Assembly (NCBI RefSeq): GCF_000768065.1
Contig: NZ_JRKM01000001.1
Location: forward strand, 62,001 to 126,000
Reading direction: 5' to 3'
Source of the DNA: Aquabacterium sp. NJ1
GTDB lineage: Bacteria; Pseudomonadota; Gammaproteobacteria; Burkholderiales; Burkholderiaceae_C
DNA length: 64,000 bases
The notes beneath the pieces were generated by a model. That model was not told the origin of the DNA, did not search any database, and saw nothing but the letters and a program-made list of their open reading frames with translations. Below, in pieces: positions 52,187-62,632 of the stretch. Made by a program: the position numbers and the translations under genes. The first letter of the stretch is position 1. Each line of letters begins with the position of its first letter.

Positions 52187-52576
52187 TCAATTGAGCCACC
52201 TGCAAAACGCGATTCGCACGGGCGTGATTGCCTGCGCAAAGTTCACTCTGGGTCGAACAAGACCATCAACTTGCCGCTGCCAATGGGCATACCAGGCCGA
52301 CGAAGGCAAGACGGCTTTGGTTTTCTCTGCTGCTGACAGGGGCGTTGGTCCAGGTGCTGAACGGCACATGACGCAGTCATTGTCATCGGCCATGCCGGGC
52401 ATGGGCTCGTGCATCCCTTCTGACAAGAACAGGCCTTGGGTTTTGGCCAGGTCTTGTGCCTTGGGGGATGGCGACAGGCTGGGAAGGCCATTCAATCCCG
52501 ACCACAACATGCCGCCGACGAACAGGACGCATGCCGCTGAACCCAAGACCTTGGTGATGCGATGCGCGATGTTCAT
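52187..52576 (-). CDS. Small exported protein downstream of cusA
   Basis: A 129-residue protein with an N-terminal signal or anchor ([19 protein letters not shown]). The rest is hydrophilic, with [19 protein letters not shown], whose Met/His/Cys pattern could bind copper. It ends RIAFCRWLN. No family was recognised. The start overlaps the cusA stop by 4 bp, so it belongs to the cus operon. Confidence 0.72.
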   Translation of the reverse strand: MNIAHRITKVLGSAACVLFVGGMLWSGLNGLPSLSPSPKAQDLAKTQGLFLSEGMHEPMPGMADDNDCVMCRSAPGPTPLSAAEKTKAVLPSSAWYAHWQRQVDGLVRPRVNFAQAITPVRIAFCRWLN

Positions 52577-55500
52577 GATTGCGCCTCTCTGGGCTCTGCC
52601 GTGATGGGCCTTGGCTTGCTGCGTCGGCGAATCAACAGGTAAGCAGCCGGGATCACAAACATCGACAGCAGCGGTGCGGTGACCATGCCCCCGACCATGG
52701 GCGCCGCGATGCGCTGCATGACCTCCGAGCCTGTGCCCGCACCCCACATGATCGGCAGCAAGCCAGCCAGGATCACAGCTACGGTCATCGCCTTGGGCCG
52801 CACGCGCAGCACAGCGCCGTCGCGGATGGCATCGAGCAGGTCATCGACACTGACCTGGCCCTTGTCGATGCGCTCGCCCCAGGCTTGCTTGAGGTACAGC
52901 AGCATGATCACGCCGAACTCCGCCGATACCCCCGCCAACGCGATGAAGCCCACAGCCCCCGCTACCGACAGGTTGTAGCCCAGCAGGTAGAGCAGCCAGA
53001 TGCCGCCGACCAAAGCAAAGGGTAAGGTCGCCATGATCAGCAAGGCCTCGTCAAATGCCCCGAATGTCAGGTACAGCAGCGCGAAGATGATCAGCAGCGT
53101 GAAGGGCACCACCACCTTGAGCTTGGCTGTCGCCCGCTCCAGAAACTCGAACTGGCCGGACCAGGACACCGAGTAGCCCGGCGGCAAGGTGACCTTGGCT
53201 GCAACAGCCTTTTGCATGTCCTGCACCGCCGAGCGCAAATCCCGCCCTCGGATGTCCACATACACCCAGCCAGACAGGCGGGCGTTCTCGCTGCGCAGCA
53301 TGGGTGGGCCATCAGTCACGCGGATGTCAGCCACATCGGACAAGACCAGGCGCTGGCCACGTTCGTTGACGATGGGCAAGGTGCGCAGTTTTTCCAGCGA
53401 ATCACGTGTTTCGCGTGGGTAGCGCAGGTTGATCGGGAAGCGCTGCAAGCCTTCCACCGTCTCGCCAATGTTCTCGCCACCCACCGCCGACGCGATGACC
53501 GACTGCACATCGGCGATGTTCATGCCAAAGCGTGCGGCGGCATCGCGGCGGATGTTGACATCCACATAGCGCCCACCCGTCAGGCGCTCGGCCAAGGCGC
53601 TGCTGACGCCAGGCACATCTTTGAGTGCACGCTCAATCTCGCCTGTGAGCCGGTCGATGATGGCCAGGTCAGTGCCTGCTACCTTGACGCCCACGGGGCT
53701 CTTGATGCCGGTGGCCAGCATGTCGATGCGGTTGCGAATCGGCGGCACCCAGATGTTGGCCAGGCCGGGCACCTTGACGATGCGGTCCAGCTCATCGACC
53801 AGCTTGTCTTGCGTCATGCCAGGCCGCCATTGGTCCTTGGGCTTGAACTGGATGGTGGTCTCGAACATCTCCATGGGCGCCGGGTCGGTCGCGGTTTCGG
53901 CGCGACCTGCCTTGCCATACACGCTGGCCACCTCGGGCACCGTCTTGATCAAACGGTCGGTCTGCTGAAGCAGCTCGGCTGCCTTGCCTGCGGACAAGCC
54001 CGGCAGGGCCGTGGGCATGTAGAGCAGGTCGCCCTCGTCCAGTTTGGGCATGAACTCACCGCCAATATGCTGCAAGGGCCACAAGCTGAGCAACAGCAAC
54101 ACGGTGGCCACCGCCAGTGTGCGCTTGGGGCCTTGCAGGACCGCATTGAGCAGCGGGCGGTAGATGGCAATCAGAAAGCGGTTGAGCGGGTTGCTCTGCT
54201 CGCTAGGGATGCGGCCACGGATCAGGTAGCCCATCAGCACGGGGATCAGCGTGACCGACAGGCCCGCTGCCGCCGCCATGGCATAGGTTTTGGTGAAGGC
54301 CAGCGGCGAGAACAGCCGCCCCTCCTGTGCCTCCAGCGTGAACACCGGCACGAAGGACAGCGTGATGATCAACAGCGAGAAGAACAGCGCGGGCCCGACC
54401 TCGGCCGCCGATTCGCCGATGACCTTCCAGCGCTCGGCACCTTCCAGCGTTTGATCGGGGTGTGCGTGTTCCCAGTGTTCCAGGTGCTTGTGCGCGTTCT
54501 CGATCATCACCACGGCTGCGTCCACCATGGCGCCAATAGCAATGGCGATGCCCCCAAGGGACATGATGTTGGCGTTCACCCCTTGGTAATGCATGACGAT
54601 GAAGGCCGCCAGGATGCCCAGTGGCAACGAGATGATCGCCACCAAAGCCGAGCGCAGGTGGAACAAGAAGATGAAGCACACCACAGCCACGACCGCGAAC
54701 TCTTCGAGCAGCTTGTGAGAGAGGTTGTTCACCGCGCGTTCGATCAGGCTGGAGCGGTCGTACACCGGCACGATCTCCACGCCTTTGGGCAGGCTGGCTT
54801 GCAGCGTCTTGAGCTTGGCCTTCACCGCCGCAATGGTTTCCAGCGCGTTCTTGCCCGAGCGCATCACGATGACGCCACCAGCGGCTTCACCCTCGCCATC
54901 CAACTCCCCAATGCCCCGGCGCATCTCCGGCCCGATCTGGATGCGGGCCACATCACCCAGGCGCACCGATACCCCCGCATCCGTCGTCATCAAGGGAACT
55001 TGCTTGAAATCGTCCAGCGATTGCAGGTAGCCCGAGGCGCGCACCATGTACTCGGCCTCGCCCAACTCCAGCACCGAGCCACCTGCTTCCTGGTTGGCTT
55101 TCTGGATGGCATCGACTACCTTGGTGTGCGGGATGTTGTAAGCCACGAGCCTGTCCGGATCGAGCACCACCTGATACTGGCGCACCATGCCGCCCACCGA
55201 CGCCACCTCGGCCACATTGGGCACGGTCTTGAGTTCGTATTTAAGGAACCAGTCCTGCAAGGCCCGCAACTGGCCCGCGTCCTGCGTGCCGCCACGGTCC
55301 ACCAGCGCATATTGGTAGATCCAACCCACGCCGGTGGCATCAGGCCCCAACGAGGCCTTGGCGCTGGCAGGCAGGCGAGACTGCACCTGGTTCAAATACT
55401 CAAGCACGCGCGAGCGGGCCCAGTACAGGTCGGTGCCATCCTCGAACAGCACGTAGACATACGAGTCGCCGAAGAAGGAGTAACCCCTCACCGTCTTGGC

Positions 55501-55734
55501 CCCAGGCACTGACAACATGGTGGTGGTCAGCGGGTAGGTGATCTGGTTCTCGACAATGCGCGGCGCTTGCCCCGGGTAGGTTGTGCGGATGATCACCTGC
55601 ACATCCGACAGATCGGGCAAGGCATCCAGAGGTGTCCTCATCACCGAGTACACGCCCCACGCGCTGAGCATCAGCGTGGCCAGTAGCACGAGGAAACGGT
55701 TGGTGATGGACCAACGGATCAAGCGGGCGATCAT
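52573..55734 (-). CDS. cusA: CusA-type RND pump for Cu(I)/Ag(I)
   Basis: A 1053-residue RND pump. The helix-4 signature [17 protein letters not shown] near residue 400 is that of CusA (HME4), which lacks the acidic residues needed for divalent ions. Paired Met residues expected for the metal relay are plausible in the periplasmic loops (for example [11 protein letters not shown]). It exports Cu(I)/Ag(I) with the CusB and CusC encoded upstream; it overlaps cusB by 4 bp. Confidence 0.95.
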   Translation of the reverse strand: MIARLIRWSITNRFLVLLATLMLSAWGVYSVMRTPLDALPDLSDVQVIIRTTYPGQAPRIVENQITYPLTTTMLSVPGAKTVRGYSFFGDSYVYVLFEDGTDLYWARSRVLEYLNQVQSRLPASAKASLGPDATGVGWIYQYALVDRGGTQDAGQLRALQDWFLKYELKTVPNVAEVASVGGMVRQYQVVLDPDRLVAYNIPHTKVVDAIQKANQEAGGSVLELGEAEYMVRASGYLQSLDDFKQVPLMTTDAGVSVRLGDVARIQIGPEMRRGIGELDGEGEAAGGVIVMRSGKNALETIAAVKAKLKTLQASLPKGVEIVPVYDRSSLIERAVNNLSHKLLEEFAVVAVVCFIFLFHLRSALVAIISLPLGILAAFIVMHYQGVNANIMSLGGIAIAIGAMVDAAVVMIENAHKHLEHWEHAHPDQTLEGAERWKVIGESAAEVGPALFFSLLIITLSFVPVFTLEAQEGRLFSPLAFTKTYAMAAAAGLSVTLIPVLMGYLIRGRIPSEQSNPLNRFLIAIYRPLLNAVLQGPKRTLAVATVLLLLSLWPLQHIGGEFMPKLDEGDLLYMPTALPGLSAGKAAELLQQTDRLIKTVPEVASVYGKAGRAETATDPAPMEMFETTIQFKPKDQWRPGMTQDKLVDELDRIVKVPGLANIWVPPIRNRIDMLATGIKSPVGVKVAGTDLAIIDRLTGEIERALKDVPGVSSALAERLTGGRYVDVNIRRDAAARFGMNIADVQSVIASAVGGENIGETVEGLQRFPINLRYPRETRDSLEKLRTLPIVNERGQRLVLSDVADIRVTDGPPMLRSENARLSGWVYVDIRGRDLRSAVQDMQKAVAAKVTLPPGYSVSWSGQFEFLERATAKLKVVVPFTLLIIFALLYLTFGAFDEALLIMATLPFALVGGIWLLYLLGYNLSVAGAVGFIALAGVSAEFGVIMLLYLKQAWGERIDKGQVSVDDLLDAIRDGAVLRVRPKAMTVAVILAGLLPIMWGAGTGSEVMQRIAAPMVGGMVTAPLLSMFVIPAAYLLIRRRSKPRPITAEPREAQS

Positions 55735-57413
55735 GGCTGGCTCCCGGCTTTGCCCATGTCCATGCCCTTGGCTGGGGGCACTGTCTTGGGCTCGGGCGCC
55801 ATGGGCGACAGGCGCGTCAGCTGGGGCATGCCATCGGCGTCCATGTAGAACTCGAAGTTCACTGGGTCACCCACCTCCAGGTTGCGAGGCAAGCTGCCTT
55901 TGAGTGGCACCTTGAAGTCCATGGTCATGGCGCCCCACTTGAGCGAAGCAATCGGGCCATGCGACAGCGTGATGGCATCGCGGCCGATGGCTTCGACCTT
56001 GCCTTGCCCCTCATGTCGTGGCGCGGTGTTGTTGACGGCAGGTAGCGAGGCGCCGTTCAAGCGTGCCTCCACGCCCTTGAGGCTGGCCTCCGAATCGATC
56101 AGGAACTGCGAGGACACCACCACGCGCTGACCCGCATCCAGGCCGCGCTTGACCTCCGTCTGGCCATTGCTCTCGATGCCCGTCTCGACCTCGACCGGGC
56201 GGAACCGCCCCTTGTCCTCGGCCAGCATGACCACCGTGCGCTTGCCGGTCTGGATGACCGCCTCAGTAGGGATCAGCAAGACCTTCTCGGCGCGCATGTC
56301 CATGAACTGCATGGTCACGCTCATGCCGGGCACCAGGTGGGCCCCGGGGTTGTTCAACTGCACCCGCGCCTTGAGGGTGCGTGTGCCGGGGTTGACCTCG
56401 GGCACCAGGGCTTGCACCGTGCCCTCGAAGGTGGTGCCGGGTACAGCCGGGCTGCGGGCTTGCACCTTGGTGCCTGGGCGCAGTTGTGCGACCTGGCTCT
56501 CCGGCACTTCGGCATTGGCCCAGACCGTGGACACCCCGTTGATGCGCAGCAAGGTGGCGCCGGGCATCATGGACATGCCTTCGCGTGCCATCAGTTCGCT
56601 GACCACGCCGCTGATGGGGGCGGCCAGGGTGATGCGCGCTTTGGTCTGCCCGGTTCGCTCAACGCTTTTGATCTGCTCATCGCTCATGCCGACTTGGCGC
56701 ATGCGCTGGCGTGCCCCATCGACCAGGCTGCCCATGTCAGCACCCTGCATGCGGCGAACGGACAAGAACTCTTCTTGTGCGGCCACCCAGTCCGGCACAT
56801 AGAGATCGGCCAGGGCTTGCCCTTGCTTGACCGCATCCAGCGTGGCGCGCACGTACAGCCGCTCGACATAGCCTGTGGCCCGTGCCTGCACGATGGCCTG
56901 GTCGCGTTCGTTGTAGGCGATGTTGCCCACGGCCGAGACCTGTGGCGACAGCACGCCTTCAGTGACCTCTGCGGTGCGCACGCCCAGGTTCTGCTGGATG
57001 CGTGGGCTGACGGTGACCTTGCCCTGATCGCCATCGCTGTCGGCGTAGACGGGCACCAGCATCATGTCCATGAAAGGTGACTTGGCGGGCTTGTCGAACT
57101 TGTTGCCCGGCACCATGGGGTCGTGGTAGTACAGGACCTTCTTGCCAGTGGCCGGGTCCACGTCGCCGGCCTTGATGCCTGCGCTGATGTGGCGGCGGGT
57201 GGCTTCTTCGCCCTCGGCGATGCTTTGCGGCGCAACGTCGGCCGCTGGCTGGGTGGCGGCTTCGGACGCCGAGCCTGGATTGGCTGGGGCCTGCGCGGCG
57301 GACGTGGCGGTGTGGGCGCTCAGGCCGCGCTTCATCCCCAGCGCATACAGGCCATAGCCTGCGGCCAGGAGCGTGGCGGCGACCAGCGAAAGGACAGGTG
57401 TTTTGATGTTCAT
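55731..57413 (-). CDS. cusB: CusB-type adaptor with fused C-terminal CusF domain
   Basis: About 560 residues. After an N-terminal anchor comes a metal-binding domain ([20 protein letters not shown] ... DMMLVPVY, residues 98-130), then the usual adaptor core ([21 protein letters not shown]). Residues 470-545 form a second OB-fold of CusF type ([20 protein letters not shown], then [10 protein letters not shown]) with the W..MTM site. The fusion should hand metal directly from chaperone domain to pump. Start at the ATG behind GGAGAAACCC. Confidence 0.94.
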   Translation of the reverse strand: MNIKTPVLSLVAATLLAAGYGLYALGMKRGLSAHTATSAAQAPANPGSASEAATQPAADVAPQSIAEGEEATRRHISAGIKAGDVDPATGKKVLYYHDPMVPGNKFDKPAKSPFMDMMLVPVYADSDGDQGKVTVSPRIQQNLGVRTAEVTEGVLSPQVSAVGNIAYNERDQAIVQARATGYVERLYVRATLDAVKQGQALADLYVPDWVAAQEEFLSVRRMQGADMGSLVDGARQRMRQVGMSDEQIKSVERTGQTKARITLAAPISGVVSELMAREGMSMMPGATLLRINGVSTVWANAEVPESQVAQLRPGTKVQARSPAVPGTTFEGTVQALVPEVNPGTRTLKARVQLNNPGAHLVPGMSVTMQFMDMRAEKVLLIPTEAVIQTGKRTVVMLAEDKGRFRPVEVETGIESNGQTEVKRGLDAGQRVVVSSQFLIDSEASLKGVEARLNGASLPAVNNTAPRHEGQGKVEAIGRDAITLSHGPIASLKWGAMTMDFKVPLKGSLPRNLEVGDPVNFEFYMDADGMPQLTRLSPMAPEPKTVPPAKGMDMGKAGSQP

Positions 57414-57433
57414 GGGTTTCTCCAGGGCCGGAC

Positions 57434-58783
57434 TCAAGGGTGGGGCGCGGGCGTGTCATCGCTGGCGGGGATCAGGTAGGCGAGTTGGGCCCAGGCCTGG
57501 GCGGCGTCCATCTCCAGACGCAGCCGTTCCAGTTGCGTGTCGATGACCGCGCGGCGGGCTTCAAGGACGGACGCCAGGGTGCCGGTGCCACCCCGGTAGG
57601 CGGCCAGCGCAGCTTCCGTGCGTTGCGCCGCCAGCGGCAGCAGCGATGCGTCATAGCGGGCCAGGCGTTCACGGTGGCTTTGCCAGGTCTGGTGCAGGCC
57701 TTCGATCTGCGCGATGTGCTCGCGCGTGGCCTCCTCGCGTTGCGCACGTATCTGGTCGGCGGTGGCCAGTTTGGCGACCAGCTCGCGGTCCTGCCGATTG
57801 GCTTGATCCCATTGCAATGGCACGGCGACGTTGAGCGAGACCATGTTGGAATACGCCGGGCCGCGGTGGTTCAGCATCAGTTCCACGCTCCAATCGGCGC
57901 GCTTGTTGGCCTGCGCGGCATCGGCGTCCGCCTGGGCCATGTCTTCTTGCCGGGCCATCAGCACGATGTCCGGGTGCTTTTGCACCTCGTTTTCCAGATC
58001 GGCGTGGTCGGGCAAGTGCCTCAGGTCCGGCGGCACGGGGGGCAGTGGCACCTGGGCGGCGTCACCGATCCAGCGTGCCAATTGGGTCCTGGCAACGCTC
58101 AACTGGCGTCGCACCTGGGCCAGGCGGTCTTCGATCTGCACGGCCATCGTGCGGGCGGCGAACACGTCGGCCTGGGCGCCTTTGCCGCCCCGGTAGGCGG
58201 CCTCTGCCGCTTCGACCTGAAGGGGCGCTTCCCGGCCTTGGGCTGCGAGCAGGTCGAGCATGCGCGTCAGGTAAAAGCAGTCCAGCCACGCCGTTGCGGT
58301 GTCGCGCTGCAGATTGGCCAGGGCCAGTGCACGGGCGGCCTCGCTGGCCTGGGCTTCGCTCTCGAAGCGCCTTGATCGGGCGAGCCGTTTGTCTTCTCGG
58401 GTGAACTCCTGCATGACGCCGACCGACTGCATGGTCATGAAATCGCGGGTCAGGCTGAAACGGTCCGGTCCATCGACGGGCAGGTTGTTCACACCCAGCT
58501 TCAGCGTGGGATCGGGCCGCTGGGCCGCTGCGGCGGCCATGGCACGCGCGGACGCGGCGGCACTGGTCTGCGCCCCCAACTGGCGGGAGCGCGTTTCGGC
58601 CAGACGGATGGCTTGCTCGAAACCCAGTTGGTTTTGCGCATGGGCTTGGAACGCTAGCGCAGCGATGGCAAGGCACAAGCCCTGGGCGCGCAGCCCGTAC
58701 CGGGCGGAGATGAAGGAGCGCGAGAGGGCGGCCGGGGCAGGGGCACGGTATGGCCCGATGAGGCGCACAGGGATGGCAAACAT
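57434..58783 (-). CDS. cusC: CusC-type outer-membrane efflux channel
   Basis: A 449-residue TolC-family protein with a hydrophobic signal region near residues 35-50 (LCLAIAALAFQAHAQ) and two helical repeats (GFEQAIRLAETRSRQLGAQ; later EGLHQTWQSHRERLARYDASL). It is the first gene of cusCBA, 20 bp upstream of cusB. Start at the ATG behind GGAGATCCC; the signal region is preceded by about 30 residues, so a later start is possible. Confidence 0.9.
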   Translation of the reverse strand: MFAIPVRLIGPYRAPAPAALSRSFISARYGLRAQGLCLAIAALAFQAHAQNQLGFEQAIRLAETRSRQLGAQTSAAASARAMAAAAAQRPDPTLKLGVNNLPVDGPDRFSLTRDFMTMQSVGVMQEFTREDKRLARSRRFESEAQASEAARALALANLQRDTATAWLDCFYLTRMLDLLAAQGREAPLQVEAAEAAYRGGKGAQADVFAARTMAVQIEDRLAQVRRQLSVARTQLARWIGDAAQVPLPPVPPDLRHLPDHADLENEVQKHPDIVLMARQEDMAQADADAAQANKRADWSVELMLNHRGPAYSNMVSLNVAVPLQWDQANRQDRELVAKLATADQIRAQREEATREHIAQIEGLHQTWQSHRERLARYDASLLPLAAQRTEAALAAYRGGTGTLASVLEARRAVIDTQLERLRLEMDAAQAWAQLAYLIPASDDTPAPHP

Positions 58784-58914
58784 GGGATCTCCAGACGAAG
58801 CCAACAAGGGCGCTGGTCCAGGCAGTCCACCGTCAGTGATGGATGGCGCGGACGAGCGCGGCTGATGGCGCCAAGCCAGCCCGAAGGGCGGTCAGCGCGG
58901 CGTCGCAGGGGAGA

Positions 58915-59298
58915 TCAAATGCGGAAACAGCAGTGCAGGATGGACAACGGCGGGGGCGGCGCTGCCAGCGGCACATGGTCGGGCAACCAGGGCCGCGGGG
59001 GGGCCTGGTCGGCTGTCGCCTGGGCAACCGTGTACAGGCTGATCAAGGCGATGGCAGGCAGGGAGGGCACCTGCGTCATGTCGCTTTGGTGGCCCTGGTG
59101 GCAATGCTCGGCGCACAGGTTGGGGAAGGCCTTGTCCATGTCCATGGACCCGGCCATCTGCTCGCAGCCCACCATGTCCATGGACATGGCCGTGCTCGTT
59201 CTAGGGCAGGCATAAGCGGCGATGCTCATCTGGGCGAGCAGGATCACGCCGACCATGAGCTTGCAGATCCACTGGCGCAGGGAGCGGGTCAAGTTCAT
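58915..59298 (-). CDS. Exported Met/Cys/His-containing protein upstream of cusC
   Basis: A 127-residue protein with a membrane or signal segment (KLMVGVILLAQMSIAAYA) and a motif-rich middle: YACPRTSTAMSMDMVGCEQM, then NLCAEHCHQGHQSDM. The Cys/His/Met spacing suggests copper binding. Relatives near cus operons are often called copper-resistance proteins, and the shape recalls DUF2946 proteins. It lies 131 bp upstream of cusC in the same direction and probably opens the operon. Confidence 0.8.
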   Translation of the reverse strand: MNLTRSLRQWICKLMVGVILLAQMSIAAYACPRTSTAMSMDMVGCEQMAGSMDMDKAFPNLCAEHCHQGHQSDMTQVPSLPAIALISLYTVAQATADQAPPRPWLPDHVPLAAPPPPLSILHCCFRI

Positions 59299-59676
59299 GC
59301 GCCCAGTCCTTGCGGCCGCGCGCCAGCGTCGGCACTACCGAAAGGTGTGGCCCAGGCCTGACCGCCGCCGCCAAAGGCGGACAATGGGGTGGCAAAGACG
59401 TGGGCGGTACGGTTCAGCATGGCATGGGCTCCGTGGCAGTTTAATGGGTTTTGACCCGCGGGTGCGCCACGGCGAATCCGCCGATCCGGTCATTCGGCCG
59501 CCGCAGCATCGCTGCCACGGGGGGCTGGGCCCGGCGGCACGCGTTTTCCGGATTGGTCGAACAAGGGCCGAGCGGCCTGATTCTGATTTGGGAAAATAGC
59601 CCCCCACCGGCCGAAGTCGTGACGCCAACATGAGTGCTTCTTCAACTGCCCCCGCAGCGGGGCCAAGGAGTGCTCG
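59299..59676. other. Intergenic region between copper module and right backbone
   Basis: About 380 bp, very GC-rich on the left and slightly less so on the right. No CusR-type inverted repeat like those at 16040 and 22769 is visible upstream of the minus-strand copper operon. The last 20 bp hold the AAGGAG ribosome-binding site of the 61-aa gene. No transposon end was recognised. Confidence 0.45.
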
Positions 59677-59862
59677 ATGGCATTCGATCTGTCCAATACC
59701 CTGTCCGGCCTGTCGGCCTTCGTGATCCTGCTGGATCAGCATCTTTATGGCGGGCTGATTCTCAAAGGTTTGGCTCAAGCCCTGGTCGAAGGCATCAGGG
59801 CCTGGCGGCAACCGCGCGCTTGCACTGCGCATCTCAAGCGTCAGGGCGGCGCATGCTCGTGA
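59677..59862 (+). CDS. Small protein, 61 aa
   Basis: A small open frame with a strong AAGGAG site 6 nt before its ATG. The sequence starts MAFDLSNTLSGLSAFVILLD, is hydrophobic in the middle and basic at the end (RAWRQPRACTAHLKRQ). No family was recognised. Its position just ahead of the 59950-62523 genes and its good ribosome-binding site support translation; function is unknown. Confidence 0.6.
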   Translation: MAFDLSNTLSGLSAFVILLDQHLYGGLILKGLAQALVEGIRAWRQPRACTAHLKRQGGACS

Positions 59863-59949
59863 GGGTCGCACTGCCTCCGGGAAGAAGGGTTGACACGCCT
59901 CCAAGCCGCGAGAGCATGAACCATCGCAAGTTCATGAAGGAGCGCAAAC

Positions 59950-61233
59950 ATGACGAAAGCCATCATCACCGAGCAGGGCGGGAGCGGCGGGCCGCCCACC
60001 CTGCTCGGGCAGGGCCCCGCCCGCATTCCCACAGGCGGCAAGATCCGAGCAGGCATCAAGGTGCTGACCCGCAAGGCGGCGGAGCAACCCCAGGCTCAAC
60101 GCCTCTACGACGAGGGCGTTGAGGCCGGGCAGTCCTTCGATCAGATCGAGCGCGCCATCGTGGGGGCGCTGCCGCAACTCAAGTCACCACTGATCCCGCG
60201 CAACGTGCCCTGGTTCACCGTGCGGGCGCAAGACTTTCCCAATCCCGAGACGCCGAAGCAGATCCTGGAAGCCTATGGCGAGGACCGTGGTGATGGCCAT
60301 CACCTCTATCGCTTCCCCATTGTCTTTCCATCCGACCAATGGCAAACCGTGATGCCGCACGAACTTGCGGCCTGGGGGGCTCAGGACAAGCGCTACTGGT
60401 CGCAGTATTCGGCTGATGGCCGTGTGCGGCACTGCATGTGCCATGCGCCGGTGCCCATGGACAACACGGGGCGGCGCTCCATTCGCATCTTCGGTGGACG
60501 CAAGACGGTTCTGCGTGAAGACAACGGCGGCATCTGCGAGCCCGAGTCCTGCGCCGACTACCAGCAGCGGCGCTGCAATCTGACCGGGCGATTCCTGTTC
60601 TTCATCCCGGGCATCCGGTCCATCAGCGCGTTCGAGTTGCCCACAAACAGCTTCTACGCCATGAACGCGGCCATCCAGAAGTTCGAAACCATCGGCTTTC
60701 TGCGTGGTGGTCGCATCTCCGGTTTTCTGGATCGCCAACGCACGCCGTTTTACCTGACCAAGCGTTTGATGGAGGTTGCCCACATCGACGAGACGGGCCT
60801 ACCCACACGCGTGCCGCAATGGATCATCGAACTGGAAGCACCTGTGGATGTGACTGCCTTGTTGCGCGACAGGGAGGACGAAGACACGGCCATTGTTCAG
60901 GCTCAACTGGCCACCCAGGTCCTGGATGGCGGAGCAACGTGGGCGAGCGCCGGGGCTGATGTGGATGCCGCTGTGGAGACGGTGATCGCCGATGCACCCA
61001 AGGACATCCCGGTCCATGACGGGGATCTCACCTTGGAGCACCTCCTGGCGCGTGCCCAAGCCTATGGTGTTGCTGCGGAGCAATATCAGGCCTACGCCGA
61101 CCGACGATGGGGCCGAGGGTGGCGGCTCAACCCGCATGGTCGCCGCCGTGCCTGGGATGAACTGGACCGCTATCGCAACGACCCGCAGGGCTACCTCGAC
61201 AAGATCGAGAGCGAACTGCACCGCGTGTCATGA
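59950..61233 (+). CDS. ICE/phage-type protein, possibly gp3-like recombination directionality factor
   Basis: A 427-residue protein. Residues 80-280 contain a possible zinc-binding region (RHCMCHAPVPMD, then CEPESCADYQQRRCNLTGRF) and ELPTNSFYAMNAAI, which recalls the gp3-like recombination directionality factors of phages. Related ICE proteins are often listed as hydrolase or metal-binding protein. The C-terminal 130 residues are acidic then basic. It is followed 12 bp later by the SbcD-like gene, so it probably acts in DNA recombination. Family assignment is tentative. The start follows AAGGAG. Confidence 0.75.
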   Translation: MTKAIITEQGGSGGPPTLLGQGPARIPTGGKIRAGIKVLTRKAAEQPQAQRLYDEGVEAGQSFDQIERAIVGALPQLKSPLIPRNVPWFTVRAQDFPNPETPKQILEAYGEDRGDGHHLYRFPIVFPSDQWQTVMPHELAAWGAQDKRYWSQYSADGRVRHCMCHAPVPMDNTGRRSIRIFGGRKTVLREDNGGICEPESCADYQQRRCNLTGRFLFFIPGIRSISAFELPTNSFYAMNAAIQKFETIGFLRGGRISGFLDRQRTPFYLTKRLMEVAHIDETGLPTRVPQWIIELEAPVDVTALLRDREDEDTAIVQAQLATQVLDGGATWASAGADVDAAVETVIADAPKDIPVHDGDLTLEHLLARAQAYGVAAEQYQAYADRRWGRGWRLNPHGRRRAWDELDRYRNDPQGYLDKIESELHRVS

Positions 61234-61245
61234 AGGAGAAGCAAC

Positions 61246-62523
61246 ATGGTTCGCATCGCGCATTTTTCTGACCTTCATTACGGCCCCAAGAACCAGATCG
61301 AGGCCGACCGCTGTTTCGGGGCGGCCATCGACATGGCCATGGCCTCAGGTGTTCAGGCGGCGGTGCTGTCTGGGGATTCAACCGATCACGCCCTGGACTT
61401 GCACTCACCCGCTGCCGAACGTCTGGTGGCGCAGGTGCGTCGCCTGGCCGACCATTGCCCGGTGCTGATGCTGCAAGGCACGTACTCTCATGAGCCACCA
61501 GGTGCCTTGTCCATCTTCAAATCCTTGGGCGGACGTTACCCTGTCCATGTGGCCGACCAGATCGGACAAGTGGCGCTCATGCCGAGCGGCCGCTGGCAGG
61601 TTTCTGCAAGCTGGCGTTTCGATGTCTTGCCAGATGGACTCATGGCCCTGTTCAGTTGCGTGCCCACGGTCAACAAGGCTGCTGTGGCGGCCACGGTGGG
61701 GGCGGGGGCTGCTGCCGAGGCAGTGAGCGAGCACTTGTCAACCTTGCTGGCCGGGTTTGCCTTCAGTCACCGACGAGCCCAGGCCTTGGCTGTGCCGTCC
61801 ATCGGCGTGTCGCATGGCACCGTCTTTGGTTGCATGAGCGAGCACGGTGTGCCCATGGCCGGGTTTGATCACGAGTTCACCACGGGCGCATTGTTCTCTG
61901 CTGAGGCCCAGGCATTCATGCTGGGGCACATACACCGACATCAGACATGGGACTGTGAGGGGCGGCACGGGCAGCAGCGCATCGCCTATGCGGGCTCCAT
62001 CGGACGCTTCCACTATGGGGAGGATGGCGAAAAAGGCTGGCTGCTGTGGGAGGTGGATGCCTCGTCAGCGGTCTGCACTCTGCAGCCGACACCGGCTCGG
62101 CGGACGGTGGACATCGTGTTTGATGGCAAGCCTGACCTCGACACTTTGCGGGATGCAGTTGCTCAGAAAGATGTTGCGGGGGCGTTCGTGCGTGTCCGGT
62201 GGACGGTGGCAGACGAAGATCGCCACGCGGTCAATCACGAGGCCATTCAGCAGGCGCTGGGGACGGCTGCCGAGGTCAAGCTGGAGGGGCGCATCGTGCC
62301 GGTGGTGCGCACCAGGGCTGCCGGCATTTCGCAGTTGTCCAGCCTGGAGCAGAAGGTGACGGCGTGGGCGCAGGTAACCGGTGTGATGGTCGCGCCGATG
62401 TTGGCTTGTCTGGCGGACCTGACGGGCGAACAGCCCAGCGTGATTGCGGATCGGGTGCTGAGCACCATGAGCAGTGAGCCATGCACGGACCAGTGCAAAG
62501 AGGCGGCGTGCGCAGCAGGCTGA
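61246..62523 (+). CDS. SbcD-like metallophosphoesterase
   Basis: A 425-residue calcineurin-like phosphoesterase. Metal ligands are visible in FSDLHYG (motif 1), SGDSTDH (motif 2), VSHGTVFG and MLGHIHRHQ (late motifs). The GNHD motif is replaced by QGTYSHEPPG, a variant I recall from ICE-borne relatives. It should be the nuclease subunit that works with an SbcC-like ATPase; such a gene starts at 63627, beyond a TauE gene on the other strand. The C-terminus has Cys pairs (EPCTDQCKEAACAAG). Confidence 0.88.
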   Translation: MVRIAHFSDLHYGPKNQIEADRCFGAAIDMAMASGVQAAVLSGDSTDHALDLHSPAAERLVAQVRRLADHCPVLMLQGTYSHEPPGALSIFKSLGGRYPVHVADQIGQVALMPSGRWQVSASWRFDVLPDGLMALFSCVPTVNKAAVAATVGAGAAAEAVSEHLSTLLAGFAFSHRRAQALAVPSIGVSHGTVFGCMSEHGVPMAGFDHEFTTGALFSAEAQAFMLGHIHRHQTWDCEGRHGQQRIAYAGSIGRFHYGEDGEKGWLLWEVDASSAVCTLQPTPARRTVDIVFDGKPDLDTLRDAVAQKDVAGAFVRVRWTVADEDRHAVNHEAIQQALGTAAEVKLEGRIVPVVRTRAAGISQLSSLEQKVTAWAQVTGVMVAPMLACLADLTGEQPSVIADRVLSTMSSEPCTDQCKEAACAAG

Positions 62524-62632
62524 TTGCATGTCTGGCTCATGCCGATGACGCTAGATGCCGGACCAAAGACATGTGTTGATGTTTGATCCATGCACCCCAA
62601 ATCTGGCCAGAAGCGCAGCTTTTGACGGGGGC

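Noticed and set aside
53212..55512. A 766-codon open frame antisense to cusA
   Set aside because: Same type of shadow: repetitive His/Gln/Arg composition, no motif, and fully inside a well-supported RND gene.
59335..59904. A 189-codon minus-strand open frame across the right junction
   Set aside because: It opposes the 61-aa gene with the better ribosome-binding site and shows only low-complexity composition.
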